Shown: positions 50,828 through 59,683, numbered from the stretch's first letter. The stretch: DNA of 64,000 bases from Palsa-504 sp963739135 (GCA_963739135.1 CAVTZG010000025.1:284700-348699); one strand, 5' to 3'. Notes: a model not told the origin generated them from the sequence alone. Made by a program: numbers and translations.

Positions 50828-50964
50828 TCGCGCAGGAAGGCCTCGTTCAGCTCGACCAGCAGGCCGCGGTTCTGTCGTTCCTGGTCCGGGGCCGGGTCCA
50901 GGTCAATCCGGGCGATGAGGCTGTCGTCGAGCAGTTCGTACCTGATGTGCCGGTGGTCCGGCAT
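50828..50964 (-). pseudogene. Enoyl-CoA hydratase, N-terminal fragment
   Basis: From ATG 50962-50964 the minus strand reads MPDHRHIRYELLDDSLIARI, then DLDPAPDQERQNRGLLVELN, EAFLRDR. This is the first 45 residues of a crotonase. After that similarity ends in AT-rich sequence (TATATTTTGCTTATTGTAAA), so the rest has been lost. The DRPxxRNAQN element is already altered (DPAPDQERQN). Confidence 0.7.
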
Positions 50965-51080
50965 AGGCCGGCGTCGGCCGGTGGATGGGACCTTGCGCCC
51001 GGCCTGGGGCGTAAGTCTCTGCCCGGGCGGCAGGGCCCGAGTCAGGATTTCTATATGGCTGCGCAGCAACGGAAGGCACG

Positions 51081-51431
51081 GTGGTAGAGAATGTCTATCC
51101 ACGCCCGCACTCATCGGCGGATCTCGCCCTGGCCCCGGTTCTCATCGAAATCGAGCGGAATCTGGCGCAACTGCGGGCCAGTGACGACCTCGAGCTGATG
51201 CTCGCCCTGGGCCTCAACGACGAGGACTGGCTCTACCACGGCCCGGCCGAGCGGGCTGGGCGGCTGGAGAAGTTCGCCACCCGGGAGATTGACCTGCACG
51301 GCTGGTCGGTCACGCCGACGCCGGACCTGTACGGGCTGACCGTGGCGCACCGGGAGTACGCGGTATCGCTGATGTTCGGCCAGCGCCTGGTTGAGTACGT
51401 CCAGGACGGCTCAGGCCAGCCAGGCGCCTGA
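51081..51431 (+). CDS. Small protein of unknown function
   Basis: A 116-residue acidic protein, not recognised: APVLIEIERNLAQLRASDDL, then ELMLALGLNDEDWLYHGPAE, RAGRLEKFATREIDLHGWSV, DLYGLTVAHREYAVSLMFGQ. The start is GTG 51081 with GGAAGG upstream. No membrane segment. Convergent with the TetR gene, 3' ends overlapping by 21 bp. Confidence 0.7.
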   Translation: MVENVYPRPHSSADLALAPVLIEIERNLAQLRASDDLELMLALGLNDEDWLYHGPAERAGRLEKFATREIDLHGWSVTPTPDLYGLTVAHREYAVSLMFGQRLVEYVQDGSGQPGA

Positions 51432-52199
51432 GCCCGGGTTCTGACCTGCGCTCCTCCGGTCAGCCACTCCGGCATTGCAAGTCAGCGAGCTAGCCGAGGA
51501 TGCAAGATAGGGTGCAGCATTAAGCTCCTCGCCCACGACGCCGAACGGGATCCCGCAGGGTGAAGTCCAGGGCATCGGCGCGGCGGCCGGGACGCGCGGC
51601 GGCGCCGGGCGTAAGCTCTTGGCGGCCAGGCCGGCGAGCATGTACTCGACAGTGGCGGACATCAGGTTCGGGGGGGCGATCGCCCCGGTAGGGGTGTACC
51701 AGCGGAGCACCGAGTTGGCCGTGCCCATGGCTAGCCGGGCGGCCAGGTGCGCGTCACCGGGCCGGATCTCGCCGAGCTGCTGCCCTTCCAGGATCACCTC
51801 GGTGATCAGCTCGTGGTAGAGCCGTTCACCGCGCTTGAGCCGCAGGTCCCGCTGGCCGGACAGCTGGTTCCGCTCGGCGAAATAGATGCGGAAGGCGTCC
51901 ACGTTCTCCAGCAGCGTGCCCACGTGCCGCTCGAACAGCAGGGTGAGACGGCGCACCGGCGGCTCGTCGGCCACGGCGATGGGCCGCGCCTGCTTGAGCA
52001 GGGTGTCGCCCAGGTGTCCGATGATCCGCCAGAGCAGATCTTCCTTGGATTCGAAGTAGTAGTAGAAGAGCGGCCGCGTGATGCCGAGTTCGTCGGCGAT
52101 CTCCTGCAGGCTGGTCTCCCGGAAACCGCCGCGACTGAAGAGCTGGATCGCGTTGCGGAGGAGCTCTTCCTCGCGCGATACCTTGACGGCCTTGGGCAA
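51411..52199 (-). CDS. TetR-family transcriptional regulator
   Basis: A 262-residue regulator. The N-terminal TetR HTH is LLRNAIQLFSRGGFRETSLQ, then EIADELGITRPLFYYYFESK, EDLLWRI. The ligand domain is AcrR-like C-terminal (FERHVGTLLENVDAFRIYFA). The start is TTG at 52197-52199 with GAGGAA upstream. The last 60 residues (PAPPRVPAAAPMPWTSPCGI onwards) look like read-through sequence, so an original stop may have been lost. Position among fatty-acid and CoA genes suggests control of lipid metabolism. Confidence 0.88.
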   Translation of the reverse strand: MPKAVKVSREEELLRNAIQLFSRGGFRETSLQEIADELGITRPLFYYYFESKEDLLWRIIGHLGDTLLKQARPIAVADEPPVRRLTLLFERHVGTLLENVDAFRIYFAERNQLSGQRDLRLKRGERLYHELITEVILEGQQLGEIRPGDAHLAARLAMGTANSVLRWYTPTGAIAPPNLMSATVEYMLAGLAAKSLRPAPPRVPAAAPMPWTSPCGIPFGVVGEELNAAPYLASSASSLTCNAGVADRRSAGQNPGSGAWLA

Positions 52200-52439
52200 G
52201 GTTCCTCGATTCGTCGGGGCTCGAGCAAATTTTACTCATCAGTACAGACCCGGGCCGAGAACGGGCGGTCTTGGTCACCCCGAACCCCGGGCTAGCAGCA
52301 CGCCCTCACGGATGCCGCCGGCGAAGCCGCGGGTGCCGCTGATCTGCAGAGCACGTACGGGCCGATGTCCAGATTTTACTTACCCGGAGACCGCGCGGGA
52401 GCAGCGCCGGCGGGCCTACCCGCGGCACCGAATCCGTCC

Positions 52440-52810
52440 CGGGTCGTGGCATCACCACCGGGCCGGGGATCGCCGAGATGCTGGCCGCCCCGGGCGCTCA
52501 GGTAACCGTGGTATCGCGCGGGTCTGAACCGTTCGGCAACCTGGGAGGGCTGCTGATCACCTCCACCATGCCCCGGATCAAGAAGCTCGGGATGCAGATC
52601 CTTACCCGTAATACCTGCGGGAAATGGGCGATCACGCGGTCCGGGTCTACGACATCACACCGGGGCCGAGACCGAGCTCGAGGTCGAGGCGATCGTCATG
52701 GCCACCGGCCGCCGGGCCGACCTGGCCCTGGGCCGGGGGCTGACCGGGTGGTCCCCGACGTGGACTTGGACGCGGAGGTGGCCAAGGTCACGGCCGGATC
52801 GCGGGCCTGA
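52440..52810 (+). pseudogene. 2,4-dienoyl-CoA reductase-like flavoenzyme, C-terminal remnant
   Basis: Plus-strand fragments in shifting frames: GIAEMLAAPGAQVTVVSRGS, then EPFGNLGGLLITSTMPRIKK, LGMQILT; then GDHAVRVYDITPG; then ETELEVEAIVMATGRRADLA, LGRGLTG. Together these match the NAD(P)/FAD-binding C-terminal half of FadH/old-yellow-enzyme fusion proteins. At least two frame changes and loss of the N-terminal barrel show it is dead. The stretch 52200-52440 upstream holds no intact gene; a minus-strand RALQISGTRGFAGGIREGVL suggests yet another fragment. Confidence 0.7.
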
Positions 52811-52920
52811 AGCCGGAGGCGGTGGCGGGCAACAAGCGGCTGGTCAACAGGCGGCCGGCTTCCCGCCGCCGCGTCCTAGAACCGTGCCAGCGGGCTCCGC
52901 CGGCGAGCCGGCGGAGTTCT

Positions 52921-54081
52921 TCAGGCTTGTACGGCGGCGCCGCAGGCAACCAGGTCGGCGGCATCGGGCAGGCCCCAGTCAGTCAGGGCCTCGGTGGTGT
53001 GCTGGCCGGGCGCGGGCGGCGGCTGGGACAGCGCCCCCGGGGTGCGGGAAAAGCGGGGGGCCGGCGCTGGCTGGATCACGCCGTCCCGGGTTACGTAGGT
53101 CTGCCGCGCGGCCAGGTGCGGGTCGCGGGCCGCCTCGTGCAGCGACAGGACCGGCTGGACGCAGGCTTCGCTGCCAGCGAAGGCAGCGGCCCACTCGGCT
53201 TGCGTTCGTTCGGCGAACCGGGCGGCCAGCCGGGCGCGCAGCGCGGGCCAGTTCCGCGGATCGTCGCGGTCAGGCGCGTCGGTCAGGCCGAGCCCGGCCA
53301 GCAGCGCGGCGTAGAACCGGGGCTCCAGGGCCCCGACGGCCATCCACTTCCCGTCCGCCGTCTCGTACACGTCGTACCAGGGCACGCCGCCGTCGAGCAG
53401 GTTCACGCCCCGCTCGTCGCGCCAGTGGCCCTGGGCCAGGAACATCCACGGCATGGCCAGCAGCGACGCCACGCCGTCCACGATGGCGGCGTCGACCACC
53501 TGGCCCCCTCCGGACGTGGCCCGCTCGACCAGGGCCGCGCAGATGCCGTAGGCCATGAGCATCCCGCCGCCGCCGAAGTCCCCGAGCAGGTTGGCCGGGA
53601 ACTGGGGCGGCCCGCCGGCCCGGCCCAGCGCGTGCAGGGCGCCGGTGCGGGCGATGTACCCGATGTCGTGGCCCACCATGGGGGCCAGCGGCCCGTCCTG
53701 CCCCCACCCTGTCATCCGGGCGTAGATCAGCCGCGGATTGCGGGCCAGGCAGACCTCGGGCCCGGCGCCCATCCGCTCGGTGACGCCGGGCCGGAAGCCC
53801 TCGAGCAGCACGTCCGCGGCGTCGATGAGCCGCAGCAGCGCGTCCACCGCGCGCGGATGCTTCAGGTCGAGCACGGCCGACCGGCGGCCGCGGTTCATCA
53901 GGCCGCGCTCGGGCCGGGCCGGGGCGGGGCCGGGGCGGTCGATGCGCAGCACGGCCGCGCCGGCATCGGCGAGCATCATGGCACAGAACGGCCCAGGCCC
54001 GATGCCCGCCAGTTCCAGCACGCGGACACCGGCCAGCGGTCCGCTCCTGGCTGGTGGCCCCTCAGGTTCGGACGCGGTCAC
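52921..54081 (-). CDS. CaiB/BaiF CoA-transferase family, alpha-methylacyl-CoA racemase-like
   Basis: A 386-residue class III CoA-transferase fold: LAGVRVLELAGIGPGPFCAM, MLADAGAAVLRIDRPG, GRRSAVLDLKHPRAVDALLR, GWGQDGPLAPMVGHDIGYIA (the GHDI.Y segment with racemase His/Asp), then YDVYETADGKWMAVGALEP. The GHDIGYIARTGAL pattern fits alpha-methylacyl-CoA racemase (Mcr/AMACR) better than true CoA transferases. It would epimerise branched acyl-CoA before beta-oxidation. Divergent from the SDR at 54171. Confidence 0.9.
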   Translation of the reverse strand: MTASEPEGPPARSGPLAGVRVLELAGIGPGPFCAMMLADAGAAVLRIDRPGPAPARPERGLMNRGRRSAVLDLKHPRAVDALLRLIDAADVLLEGFRPGVTERMGAGPEVCLARNPRLIYARMTGWGQDGPLAPMVGHDIGYIARTGALHALGRAGGPPQFPANLLGDFGGGGMLMAYGICAALVERATSGGGQVVDAAIVDGVASLLAMPWMFLAQGHWRDERGVNLLDGGVPWYDVYETADGKWMAVGALEPRFYAALLAGLGLTDAPDRDDPRNWPALRARLAARFAERTQAEWAAAFAGSEACVQPVLSLHEAARDPHLAARQTYVTRDGVIQPAPAPRFSRTPGALSQPPPAPGQHTTEALTDWGLPDAADLVACGAAVQA

Positions 54082-54170
54082 GTGGCTCCCTCCTGCCGGG
54101 CGATCACCTTGATCAGTACGCTATTGGACACGCCGCGCGTGGCGCGGCCCGGGCTGCCGGGGAGGCGCGT

Positions 54171-54938
54171 ATGAACATCGACGGAAACATCGCCCTGGTC
54201 ACCGGCGGGGCATCCGGGCTCGGCCTGGCCACCGCCCGCAGGCTGCACGCGGGCGGCGCGTCGGTGGTCATCCTCGACCTGCCCGGCTCCGACGGCCTGG
54301 CCGTCGCGGCCGCGATGGAACCGCGGGCCGCGTTCTCCCCCGGCGACGTGACCAACCCGGACGACGTGGACGCGGCGCTTGACGCGGCGGGCGCCCTGGC
54401 CGGCGGCGTGCCCCGGATCGTGGTCAACTGCGCGGGCATCGGCACCGCGGCCCGGACCGTGGGTAGGGAGGGACCGTTCCCGCTTGACGTGTTCGCCCGG
54501 GTGATCCAGGTCAACCTGATCGGGACGTTCAACGTCATCCGGCTGGCCGCGCAGCGGATGAGCCACGCCGCCGAGCAGGACGGCGAGCGGGGTGTCATCG
54601 TCAACACCGCCTCGGTGGCGGCGTTCGAGGGGCAGATCGGCCAGGCGGCCTACTCCGCGTCCAAGGGCGGCATCGTCGGCATGACGCTGCCCATCGCCCG
54701 GGACCTGGCCCGGCTGAAGATCCGGGTGGTGACGATCGCGCCCGGCCTGTTCCGCACGCCGCTGCTCGGCGGGCTGTCGGAACAGGCGATCAAGTCGCTG
54801 GGCGAGCAGGTGCCGCACCCCGCCCGGCTCGGCGATCCCGCCGAGTACGCGGCGCTGGCCGCGCACATCGTGGAGAACCCGATGCTCAACGGGGAGACGA
54901 TCCGGCTGGACGGCGCGATCAGGATGGCGCCGCACTGA
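54171..54938 (+). CDS. SDR oxidoreductase, 3-hydroxyacyl-CoA dehydrogenase type II-like
   Basis: A 255-residue classical SDR. NAD site NIALVTGGASGLGLATARRL, then VVILDLPGSDG (Asp favours NAD), NCAGIG, catalytic Ser/Tyr/Lys in NTASVAAFEGQIGQAAYSAS, then KGGIVGMTLPIARDLA, and RVVTIAPGLFRTPLLGGLSE. This matches type II 3-hydroxyacyl-CoA dehydrogenases (HSD10-like). ATG 54171 has GGAGG 5 bp upstream. With the racemase-like and crotonase genes it suggests branched fatty-acid oxidation. Confidence 0.92.
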   Translation: MNIDGNIALVTGGASGLGLATARRLHAGGASVVILDLPGSDGLAVAAAMEPRAAFSPGDVTNPDDVDAALDAAGALAGGVPRIVVNCAGIGTAARTVGREGPFPLDVFARVIQVNLIGTFNVIRLAAQRMSHAAEQDGERGVIVNTASVAAFEGQIGQAAYSASKGGIVGMTLPIARDLARLKIRVVTIAPGLFRTPLLGGLSEQAIKSLGEQVPHPARLGDPAEYAALAAHIVENPMLNGETIRLDGAIRMAPH

Positions 54939-54949
54939 GTCTGGTCCGT

Positions 54950-55948
54950 TCAGCCTGGCTCGCGCTCGTGGCCGGCCGGGGCCTGCCTGCGCAGCCCGCG
55001 GTAGGCCTCGGCCGCGGGGATCGCCCCGGTCAGCACCTGGTACACCTCGTAGCACACCGGCATCGCCACGCCGTAACGCTCGGCCAGCTCATGCACCAGG
55101 ATGGCGGTGCCCACGCCCTCGGCCACGGTGGGGGTGGCCGACAGGGCCTCGTCCAGGGTCCGGCCCGCACCGAGCTGCTCACCCAGCGTCCGGTTGCGGC
55201 TGAGCGGGCTCATGCAGGTCGCGATCAGGTCGCCCATGCCGGCCAGCCCGGCGAAGGTAGCCGCCTCGCCGCCCATGGCCGTGCCGAGCCTGGTCACCTC
55301 GGCCAGGCCCCGGGTGATCACCGCGGCCCGGGTGTTGTCGCCCACCCCCAGGCCCTGGGCGATGCCGGTCGCGATGGCCACCACGTTCTTCAGCGCGCCG
55401 CCGAGCTCGCAGCCGATCACGTCGTGGTTGATGTAGATGCGGAACATGCCGCGCTGCATGACGGACTGCAGGGCCCGGGCCACGGCCAGGTCCTCGGTGG
55501 CGATGACGCTGGCCGCGGCCTGCCCGGCCATGATCTCCTTGGCCAGATTGGGCCCGGTCAGCGCGGCCGCGGGATGGCCGGGCAGTTCCTCCCTGATGAG
55601 CTGGGTCATCCGCAGCACCGAATCGCGCTCGAAGCCCTTGGCCAGGCTGACCACCGGGATCCACGGTCGCAGGTACGGGCGCACGTCGACCAGGATGGCC
55701 CGGAACCCCCGGGTGGGCACCCCGACCACCAGCAGGTCGGCGTCGTGGGTGGCCTTTTCCAGGTCGGCCGTGGCGCGCAGCCCGCCGGGCAGCGTGAAGC
55801 CGGGCAGGTAGCGGGAATTGACTCCGCTCTCGTGGATCTGGCCTGCCAGCTCGGGATCGCGGGCCCACAGGATGCAGTCGTGCCGCCCGGCCAGCAGCGA
55901 GGCGACGGTGGTGCCCCACGATCCCGCCCCGAGCACCGTTATCCGCAT
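54950..55948 (-). CDS. gpsA: Glycerol-3-phosphate dehydrogenase [NAD(P)+]
   Basis: A 332-residue enzyme reducing dihydroxyacetone phosphate to glycerol-3-phosphate, the substrate of PlsB. Seen: MRITVLGAGSWGTTVASLLA (dinucleotide fold), SLAKGFERDSVLRMTQLIRE, ALTGPNLAKEIMAGQAAASV, catalytic Lys region GCELGGALKNVVAIATGIAQ, and GLGVGDNTRAAVITRGLAEV, then the C-terminal SRNRTLGEQLGAGRTLDEAL. Converges on the SDR at 54171, with 11 bp between the stops. Confidence 0.96.
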   Translation of the reverse strand: MRITVLGAGSWGTTVASLLAGRHDCILWARDPELAGQIHESGVNSRYLPGFTLPGGLRATADLEKATHDADLLVVGVPTRGFRAILVDVRPYLRPWIPVVSLAKGFERDSVLRMTQLIREELPGHPAAALTGPNLAKEIMAGQAAASVIATEDLAVARALQSVMQRGMFRIYINHDVIGCELGGALKNVVAIATGIAQGLGVGDNTRAAVITRGLAEVTRLGTAMGGEAATFAGLAGMGDLIATCMSPLSRNRTLGEQLGAGRTLDEALSATPTVAEGVGTAILVHELAERYGVAMPVCYEVYQVLTGAIPAAEAYRGLRRQAPAGHEREPG

Positions 55949-56049
55949 GTCAGCCCGCTCCTCCCGCGCTCGGTCCGCCCTGGCTGCCTGGCCGCCGGAG
56001 CGTCCCTCTATGATCCGCCACTAGGAGACTCCTGGCCAGAGAGGCGGAT

Positions 56050-56739
56050 ATGACGGAGCGCGTGCTGACCGGCCGCAGGATCATCGTGCTCGGCGGGGGC
56101 GGCGCCCTGGGCCGGGCCGTCGTCGAGCGGCTGACGGCCGACGGCGCGTCGGTGCTGGCCGCCGACTCCCGGCTGCCGGCCGGGGCCGAGCGGCATCCGG
56201 GCGCGGACCACGCCGCGGTGGACGCGCTGGACGAGGCGAGCGTCGCGGCCGTGCTGGCCTCCGCACCGCCGCCCCAGGCGGTGGTCAACGTCATCGGCGG
56301 CTACACTCCGCCGCAGTCGCTGGCCGAACTCGACGTGGACGTGCTCAGGCAGCAGCTCGAGCTCAACCTGGTCACCGCGGCGATCGTGACCAAGCACGCC
56401 ATACCGGTGCTCGGCTCGCAGGGCGGCGGCCCAATCGTGCACGTCTCGAGCCGGGTCGCGGTGCAGAATGGCGAGAACGGCTTTTCCTACAGCGTGAGCA
56501 AGCTCGGCGTGGTGCGCCTGGTCGAGGCGGCCGCCGCCGAATGCCGCGAGCAGGGCGTGCGGGTCAACTGCATCCTGCCGAGCATCATCGATACGCCGGC
56601 CAACCGCGCGGCGCTGCCCAAGGCCACGCACGACCTGTGGCCCAAGCCCGCCGAACTGGCCGCGGTGCTCGCCTTCCTGGTCTCCGACGACGCCGCCCTG
56701 ATCTCGGGGGCGGCCATCCCCGTCTACGGCCGCGTCTAG
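56050..56739 (+). CDS. SDR-family oxidoreductase
   Basis: A 229-residue SDR. Cofactor loop GRRIIVLGGGGALGRAVVER, VVNVIGGYTPPQSLAELDVD, active site IVHVSSRVAVQNGENGFSYS, then VSKLGVVRLVEAAAAECREQ (Ser, Tyr, Lys present), and VRVNCILPSIIDTPANRAAL. Substrate not inferable. It starts at ATG 56050 with AGAGGCGG upstream. The dihydropteroate-synthase-like gene follows 13 bp later and is probably cotranscribed. Divergent from gpsA. Confidence 0.9.
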   Translation: MTERVLTGRRIIVLGGGGALGRAVVERLTADGASVLAADSRLPAGAERHPGADHAAVDALDEASVAAVLASAPPPQAVVNVIGGYTPPQSLAELDVDVLRQQLELNLVTAAIVTKHAIPVLGSQGGGPIVHVSSRVAVQNGENGFSYSVSKLGVVRLVEAAAAECREQGVRVNCILPSIIDTPANRAALPKATHDLWPKPAELAAVLAFLVSDDAALISGAAIPVYGRV

Positions 56740-56752
56740 CGCCGCCCCGCCG

Positions 56753-57382
56753 GTGCTGCGGCTGGGCCGGCGCACGTTCGGTCCGGGTCAGCTCCTGGTC
56801 ATGGCGGCCGGGCTCAGCGACCTGGACGAGGTGGACGCGGCCGTCGCCGAGGGCGCGGACCTGGTCGGCATCGGTGCCGGCCCGGCCCTGGTCGCGGCCA
56901 TCCGGACCGCCCACCCGGATCTGGCCGTCAGCGTGGAGATCAGCTCGGCGCAAGCGGCTCGCCACGCCTGCGCGGCGGGCGCCGACCTGCTCCGGACCGC
57001 CGTCGGCGGCTCTGATCTGGCCGAGGCGGCGGCCGAGGCCGGCGCGGGCCTGATCTGCGCGCTGCCGGAGGTGGACGGCGCCCTGGCCGCGGGCGTCGAA
57101 CCGGCCCGGATCGTGGTCGAGCTGGACCCCGGACCGGAGCTCACCCGGCGGCTGACCGACCTGGTAACCGCCGGATGGCCGGTCCTGGTACCCGATCCGG
57201 CCTTGTCGGGCCAGGCCGCCGCGGACCCGGCCGGCCCGCTGGCCGCCACCGCGATCGCCGCCTGGCTGGGCGCCCGCGTGTTCCGCACCCGGCACGTCCG
57301 TGCGACCCGCCGCGTCCTGGCCATGGTCGCCGCCATCCGCGGCGACATTCCCCCGGCCAACGCCACCCGCGGCCTGGCCTGA
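56753..57382 (+). CDS. Dihydropteroate-synthase-like TIM-barrel protein, shortened
   Basis: A 209-residue protein from GTG 56753. The C-terminus LAATAIAAWLGARVFRTRHV, then RATRRVLAMVAAIRGDIPPA, matches the last helices of dihydropteroate synthases (FolP). The barrel pattern is visible (VAEGADLVGIGAGPALVAAI; LAVSVEISSAQAARHACAAG; DLVTAGWPVLVPDPALSG). The diagnostic N-terminal NxTPDSF and the DxGG-type motif are absent, and the protein is some 60 residues short, so it is unlikely to make dihydropteroate. Possibly a divergent paralogue with another role. Confidence 0.7.
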   Translation: MLRLGRRTFGPGQLLVMAAGLSDLDEVDAAVAEGADLVGIGAGPALVAAIRTAHPDLAVSVEISSAQAARHACAAGADLLRTAVGGSDLAEAAAEAGAGLICALPEVDGALAAGVEPARIVVELDPGPELTRRLTDLVTAGWPVLVPDPALSGQAAADPAGPLAATAIAAWLGARVFRTRHVRATRRVLAMVAAIRGDIPPANATRGLA

Positions 57383-57453
57383 ACCGGCGGCCGGGCGGTG
57401 CGGTGATGACTGCGAAGCTGGGTGCTCCGGCTGGAAGGGCTTGTGAATACGTG

Positions 57454-57483
57454 CACAAAGCGTTTCCGCGGAAACGCTTTGTG
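57454..57483. terminator. 30-bp perfect palindrome, probable bidirectional terminator
   Basis: A 30-bp sequence identical to its own reverse complement, centred between 57468 and 57469. Each arm reads CACAAAGCGTTTCCG. It lies between convergent genes (ends at 57382 and 57534). The RNA hairpin on either strand would end in CGCTTTGTG. An operator function is the alternative. Confidence 0.7.
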
Positions 57484-57533
57484 GCGGCGCGGTGCCGAGG
57501 GCGGCGGGGTGGATGGTGCCGGGCTACGCCCTT

Positions 57534-58291
57534 CTAGGCCGGTACGGCGGTTATGGCGTAGCGGTCGGAGGCATCGTCGAAGTCAGTATCGACTTCCCTC
57601 AAGCCCGCCGCCTCGAGCCGCTCGCGCAGTTCGCCGAGCGTGAAGGGATAGAAGCTGACCCGGTACTCGTGCGGCTCGATCCGGCCGCCGTCTTCGAAGA
57701 TGAACACGATGTGGGCGACGTGCTCCTGGTCCAGGCGGTCTGGTATCTCCCAGGCATACAGGACGATGCACCGGCGGCCGTGCCGGGTCACCGCGCGGTC
57801 GGCGAGCTGTACGATCCGCCGCTCGGCATGGAGTTTCTCCCAGTCACGGGATCGACCACCACGTGTCCGCCGGGGCGGAGCATCTCCCGGAGCGCGGTGA
57901 GCGCCTCGATCATGGCATCGCGGCCGGCGGCGTGCACGAGCGAGTTCCCGATGCAGAGCACGACGTCGAACCGTTCGCCGACGACCGCCGGAAGATCCGC
58001 CCACATGCAGCACGCCAGCGGGATCTCCAGCTGCTCGGTCCGGAACCGGGCCGCCGCCACCGCTGCCATCGAGTTGCTTCCGTCGGCCGCGTGTACGCGA
58101 TAGCCGCGGCGGGCGAGCGCCGCGGCGTTAACACCCGTGCCGCAGGCCGCGTCCAGCACGGCGCTGGTGTGACTGGTCCGCTGCAGCAGGCGCGCCGCCG
58201 CGGGATGGTCGATGGCGAGACCTCTAGCCAGTGCGTCGTCATCGAATATCCAGTCGTAATCGGCCGCGAGGGTCTCGTAGTAATCAGCCAT
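57534..58291 (-). pseudogene. Class I SAM-dependent methyltransferase with one frameshift
   Basis: From ATG 58289-58291: MADYYETLAADYDWIFDDDA, SAVLDAACGTGVNAAALARR (motif I), GYRVHAADGSNSMAAVAAAR, ERFDVVLCIGNSLVHA and LREMLRPGGHVVVD. The frame then breaks near 57850. The other frame continues SRDWEKLHAERRIVQL, then HIVFIFEDGGRIEPHEYRVS and ERLEAAGLREVDTDFDDASD to the stop at 57534. One inserted or lost base restores a normal 250-residue enzyme. A conventional call would end at 57788. Confidence 0.85.
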
Positions 58292-58540
58292 GACCGTAGC
58301 CTGCCAGAAGCGACATCCCAGGGATCTGATCCGGCTGCGTGGATCATCTGGACGACCTGCGCCCCACGGCCAGGCCGGGCCTACCGAGCCTGCCCCGATT
58401 CGGCAGGGAGAGCGCTCTTGGTAGCTCTATGCGGGGTGCAGTTGGTCGGCCATGGCGTCGATCGCGGTGGTGAACTGCGGGTTATGGCACCCCGCAACTC
58501 AGGTGTGGAGACGACATATTAATCCCTCCGCTGGATAGAA
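58292..58540. other. Intergenic, no gene recognised
   Basis: About 250 bp upstream of the methyltransferase. It contains a 10-bp inverted repeat, TGCGGGGTGC (58430-58439) with GCACCCCGCA (58487-58496), spacer 47 nt. Nothing else supported. Confidence 0.4.
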
Positions 58541-58582
58541 GGCGCCCTCAGGATTGGCTGACGCCAGATGCCTGAGGGCGCC
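58541..58582 (-). terminator. Terminator hairpin after the YbjQ-like gene
   Basis: GGCGCCCTCAGG (58541-58552) pairs perfectly with CCTGAGGGCGCC (58571-58582), 18-nt loop. On the minus strand it lies 30 bp after the stop of the gene ending at 58613 and is followed by TTCTATCC. Confidence 0.65.
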
Positions 58583-58612
58583 CGCAGTGCGTCTCGGCCC
58601 GGCTGGTGCCGG

Positions 58613-59521
58613 CTATGTCCGGGCCCTGGCTGCCCGGCGGCGCTGCGGGCCGAGCGGCATGACCGTCAGGGCCGGGCCGGCCGGACGCTGGCCGACCCGG
58701 GAGAACCTGGCGATGGCGGTGCCGGTGAGCGTGACCTCCGCGATGTGGTCGCGGCGGCCCACTGTGGCCGGGCAGTCCCGCTCGCGCACCCGCATCTGCA
58801 TGCCGGTGATGACCACGCCCTCGCCGCCGAACCGTCTGACGTCTTGTTCCAGCCGGCGCCTGGCGTCGTGCCGCGACTGGTTCACCAGCTCGGACCAGCC
58901 GGCCACCTCGACGTTGCCGGACCACCAGCGCGCCTGGCCGGCCACCCTGCGGTCATCGTGCCGCGACCCGATCGAGATGCCGACCGCAACGCCGGCCGGT
59001 ACCCACCCCGCTGCGATCAGCTTGGCGAAATCCTGCCCGGAGACATCGCAGGTGAACAGCGCCCGCGGCCCGGGCGCAGCACCCGGCGCGCGGACCGCGG
59101 TGCCGATGGCCGTGAAATCCAGCCCGCTGAGGGGGAGCGCCCCCCGGGACAGCCGGACGCCCACCACCCCGTGCCCGCCCAACGCGGCGCACTGGGCGGT
59201 CATCCGGTCGATGGCCGTCCGCCGGGCCTGGTACATGGCCTCCAGCAGCGGCCCGAAAGACCCCGCATCGCCCCGCCCTGACACCCGGGTGGCCGGCCCC
59301 GCAGGCTTCCGGTCGCCGGATGATCCCCACACCCCGGGACAGCTATACCCGCTGACGTAACCGGCGGCATACACGGCCGCGCCGAACACCTGCCCGACCG
59401 GCTCAAAGCCCACCCCACGCACCGCGGTGAACTCCTGACAGGTCAGCACGGACTCCCACGTGCCGCCGGGCCAGGGGCCCACCGGCCGGGCCCGGGCACC
59501 GGCGGGCAGTTCCTCGCTCAC
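58613..59521 (-). CDS. Heavy-metal-binding domain (YbjQ-like) protein, two modules
   Basis: A 302-residue soluble protein with two YbjQ/UPF0145-like halves. The first (about 25-165) reads LTCQEFTAVRGVGFEPVGQV, then FGAAVYAAGYVSGYSCPGV and AIDRMTAQCAALGGHGVVGV. The second (about 180-290) reads AGWVPAGVAVGISIGSRHDD, then ARRRLEQDVRRFGGEGVVIT. The GGxGVVGV ending of the helix-strand unit recurs in both. Members are pentameric and of unsettled function. Parts of this gene are duplicated at 62911-63099. Confidence 0.82.
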   Translation of the reverse strand: MSEELPAGARARPVGPWPGGTWESVLTCQEFTAVRGVGFEPVGQVFGAAVYAAGYVSGYSCPGVWGSSGDRKPAGPATRVSGRGDAGSFGPLLEAMYQARRTAIDRMTAQCAALGGHGVVGVRLSRGALPLSGLDFTAIGTAVRAPGAAPGPRALFTCDVSGQDFAKLIAAGWVPAGVAVGISIGSRHDDRRVAGQARWWSGNVEVAGWSELVNQSRHDARRRLEQDVRRFGGEGVVITGMQMRVRERDCPATVGRRDHIAEVTLTGTAIARFSRVGQRPAGPALTVMPLGPQRRRAARART

Positions 59522-59683
59522 GCTCCCAGCCTAGGCCCGCTCCCTGCCCGCTACCGGACCGGGCTTCCCGGGCCGCAGCGATCCGGCACCAAGCCAGTCC
59601 CGGCATCGGACGTCACCACGATCCGAGAAGCTATCAGAACCGGGTCAACTTCGGTGATGGCGGGAATGGTGAGCGAGGTCGGG

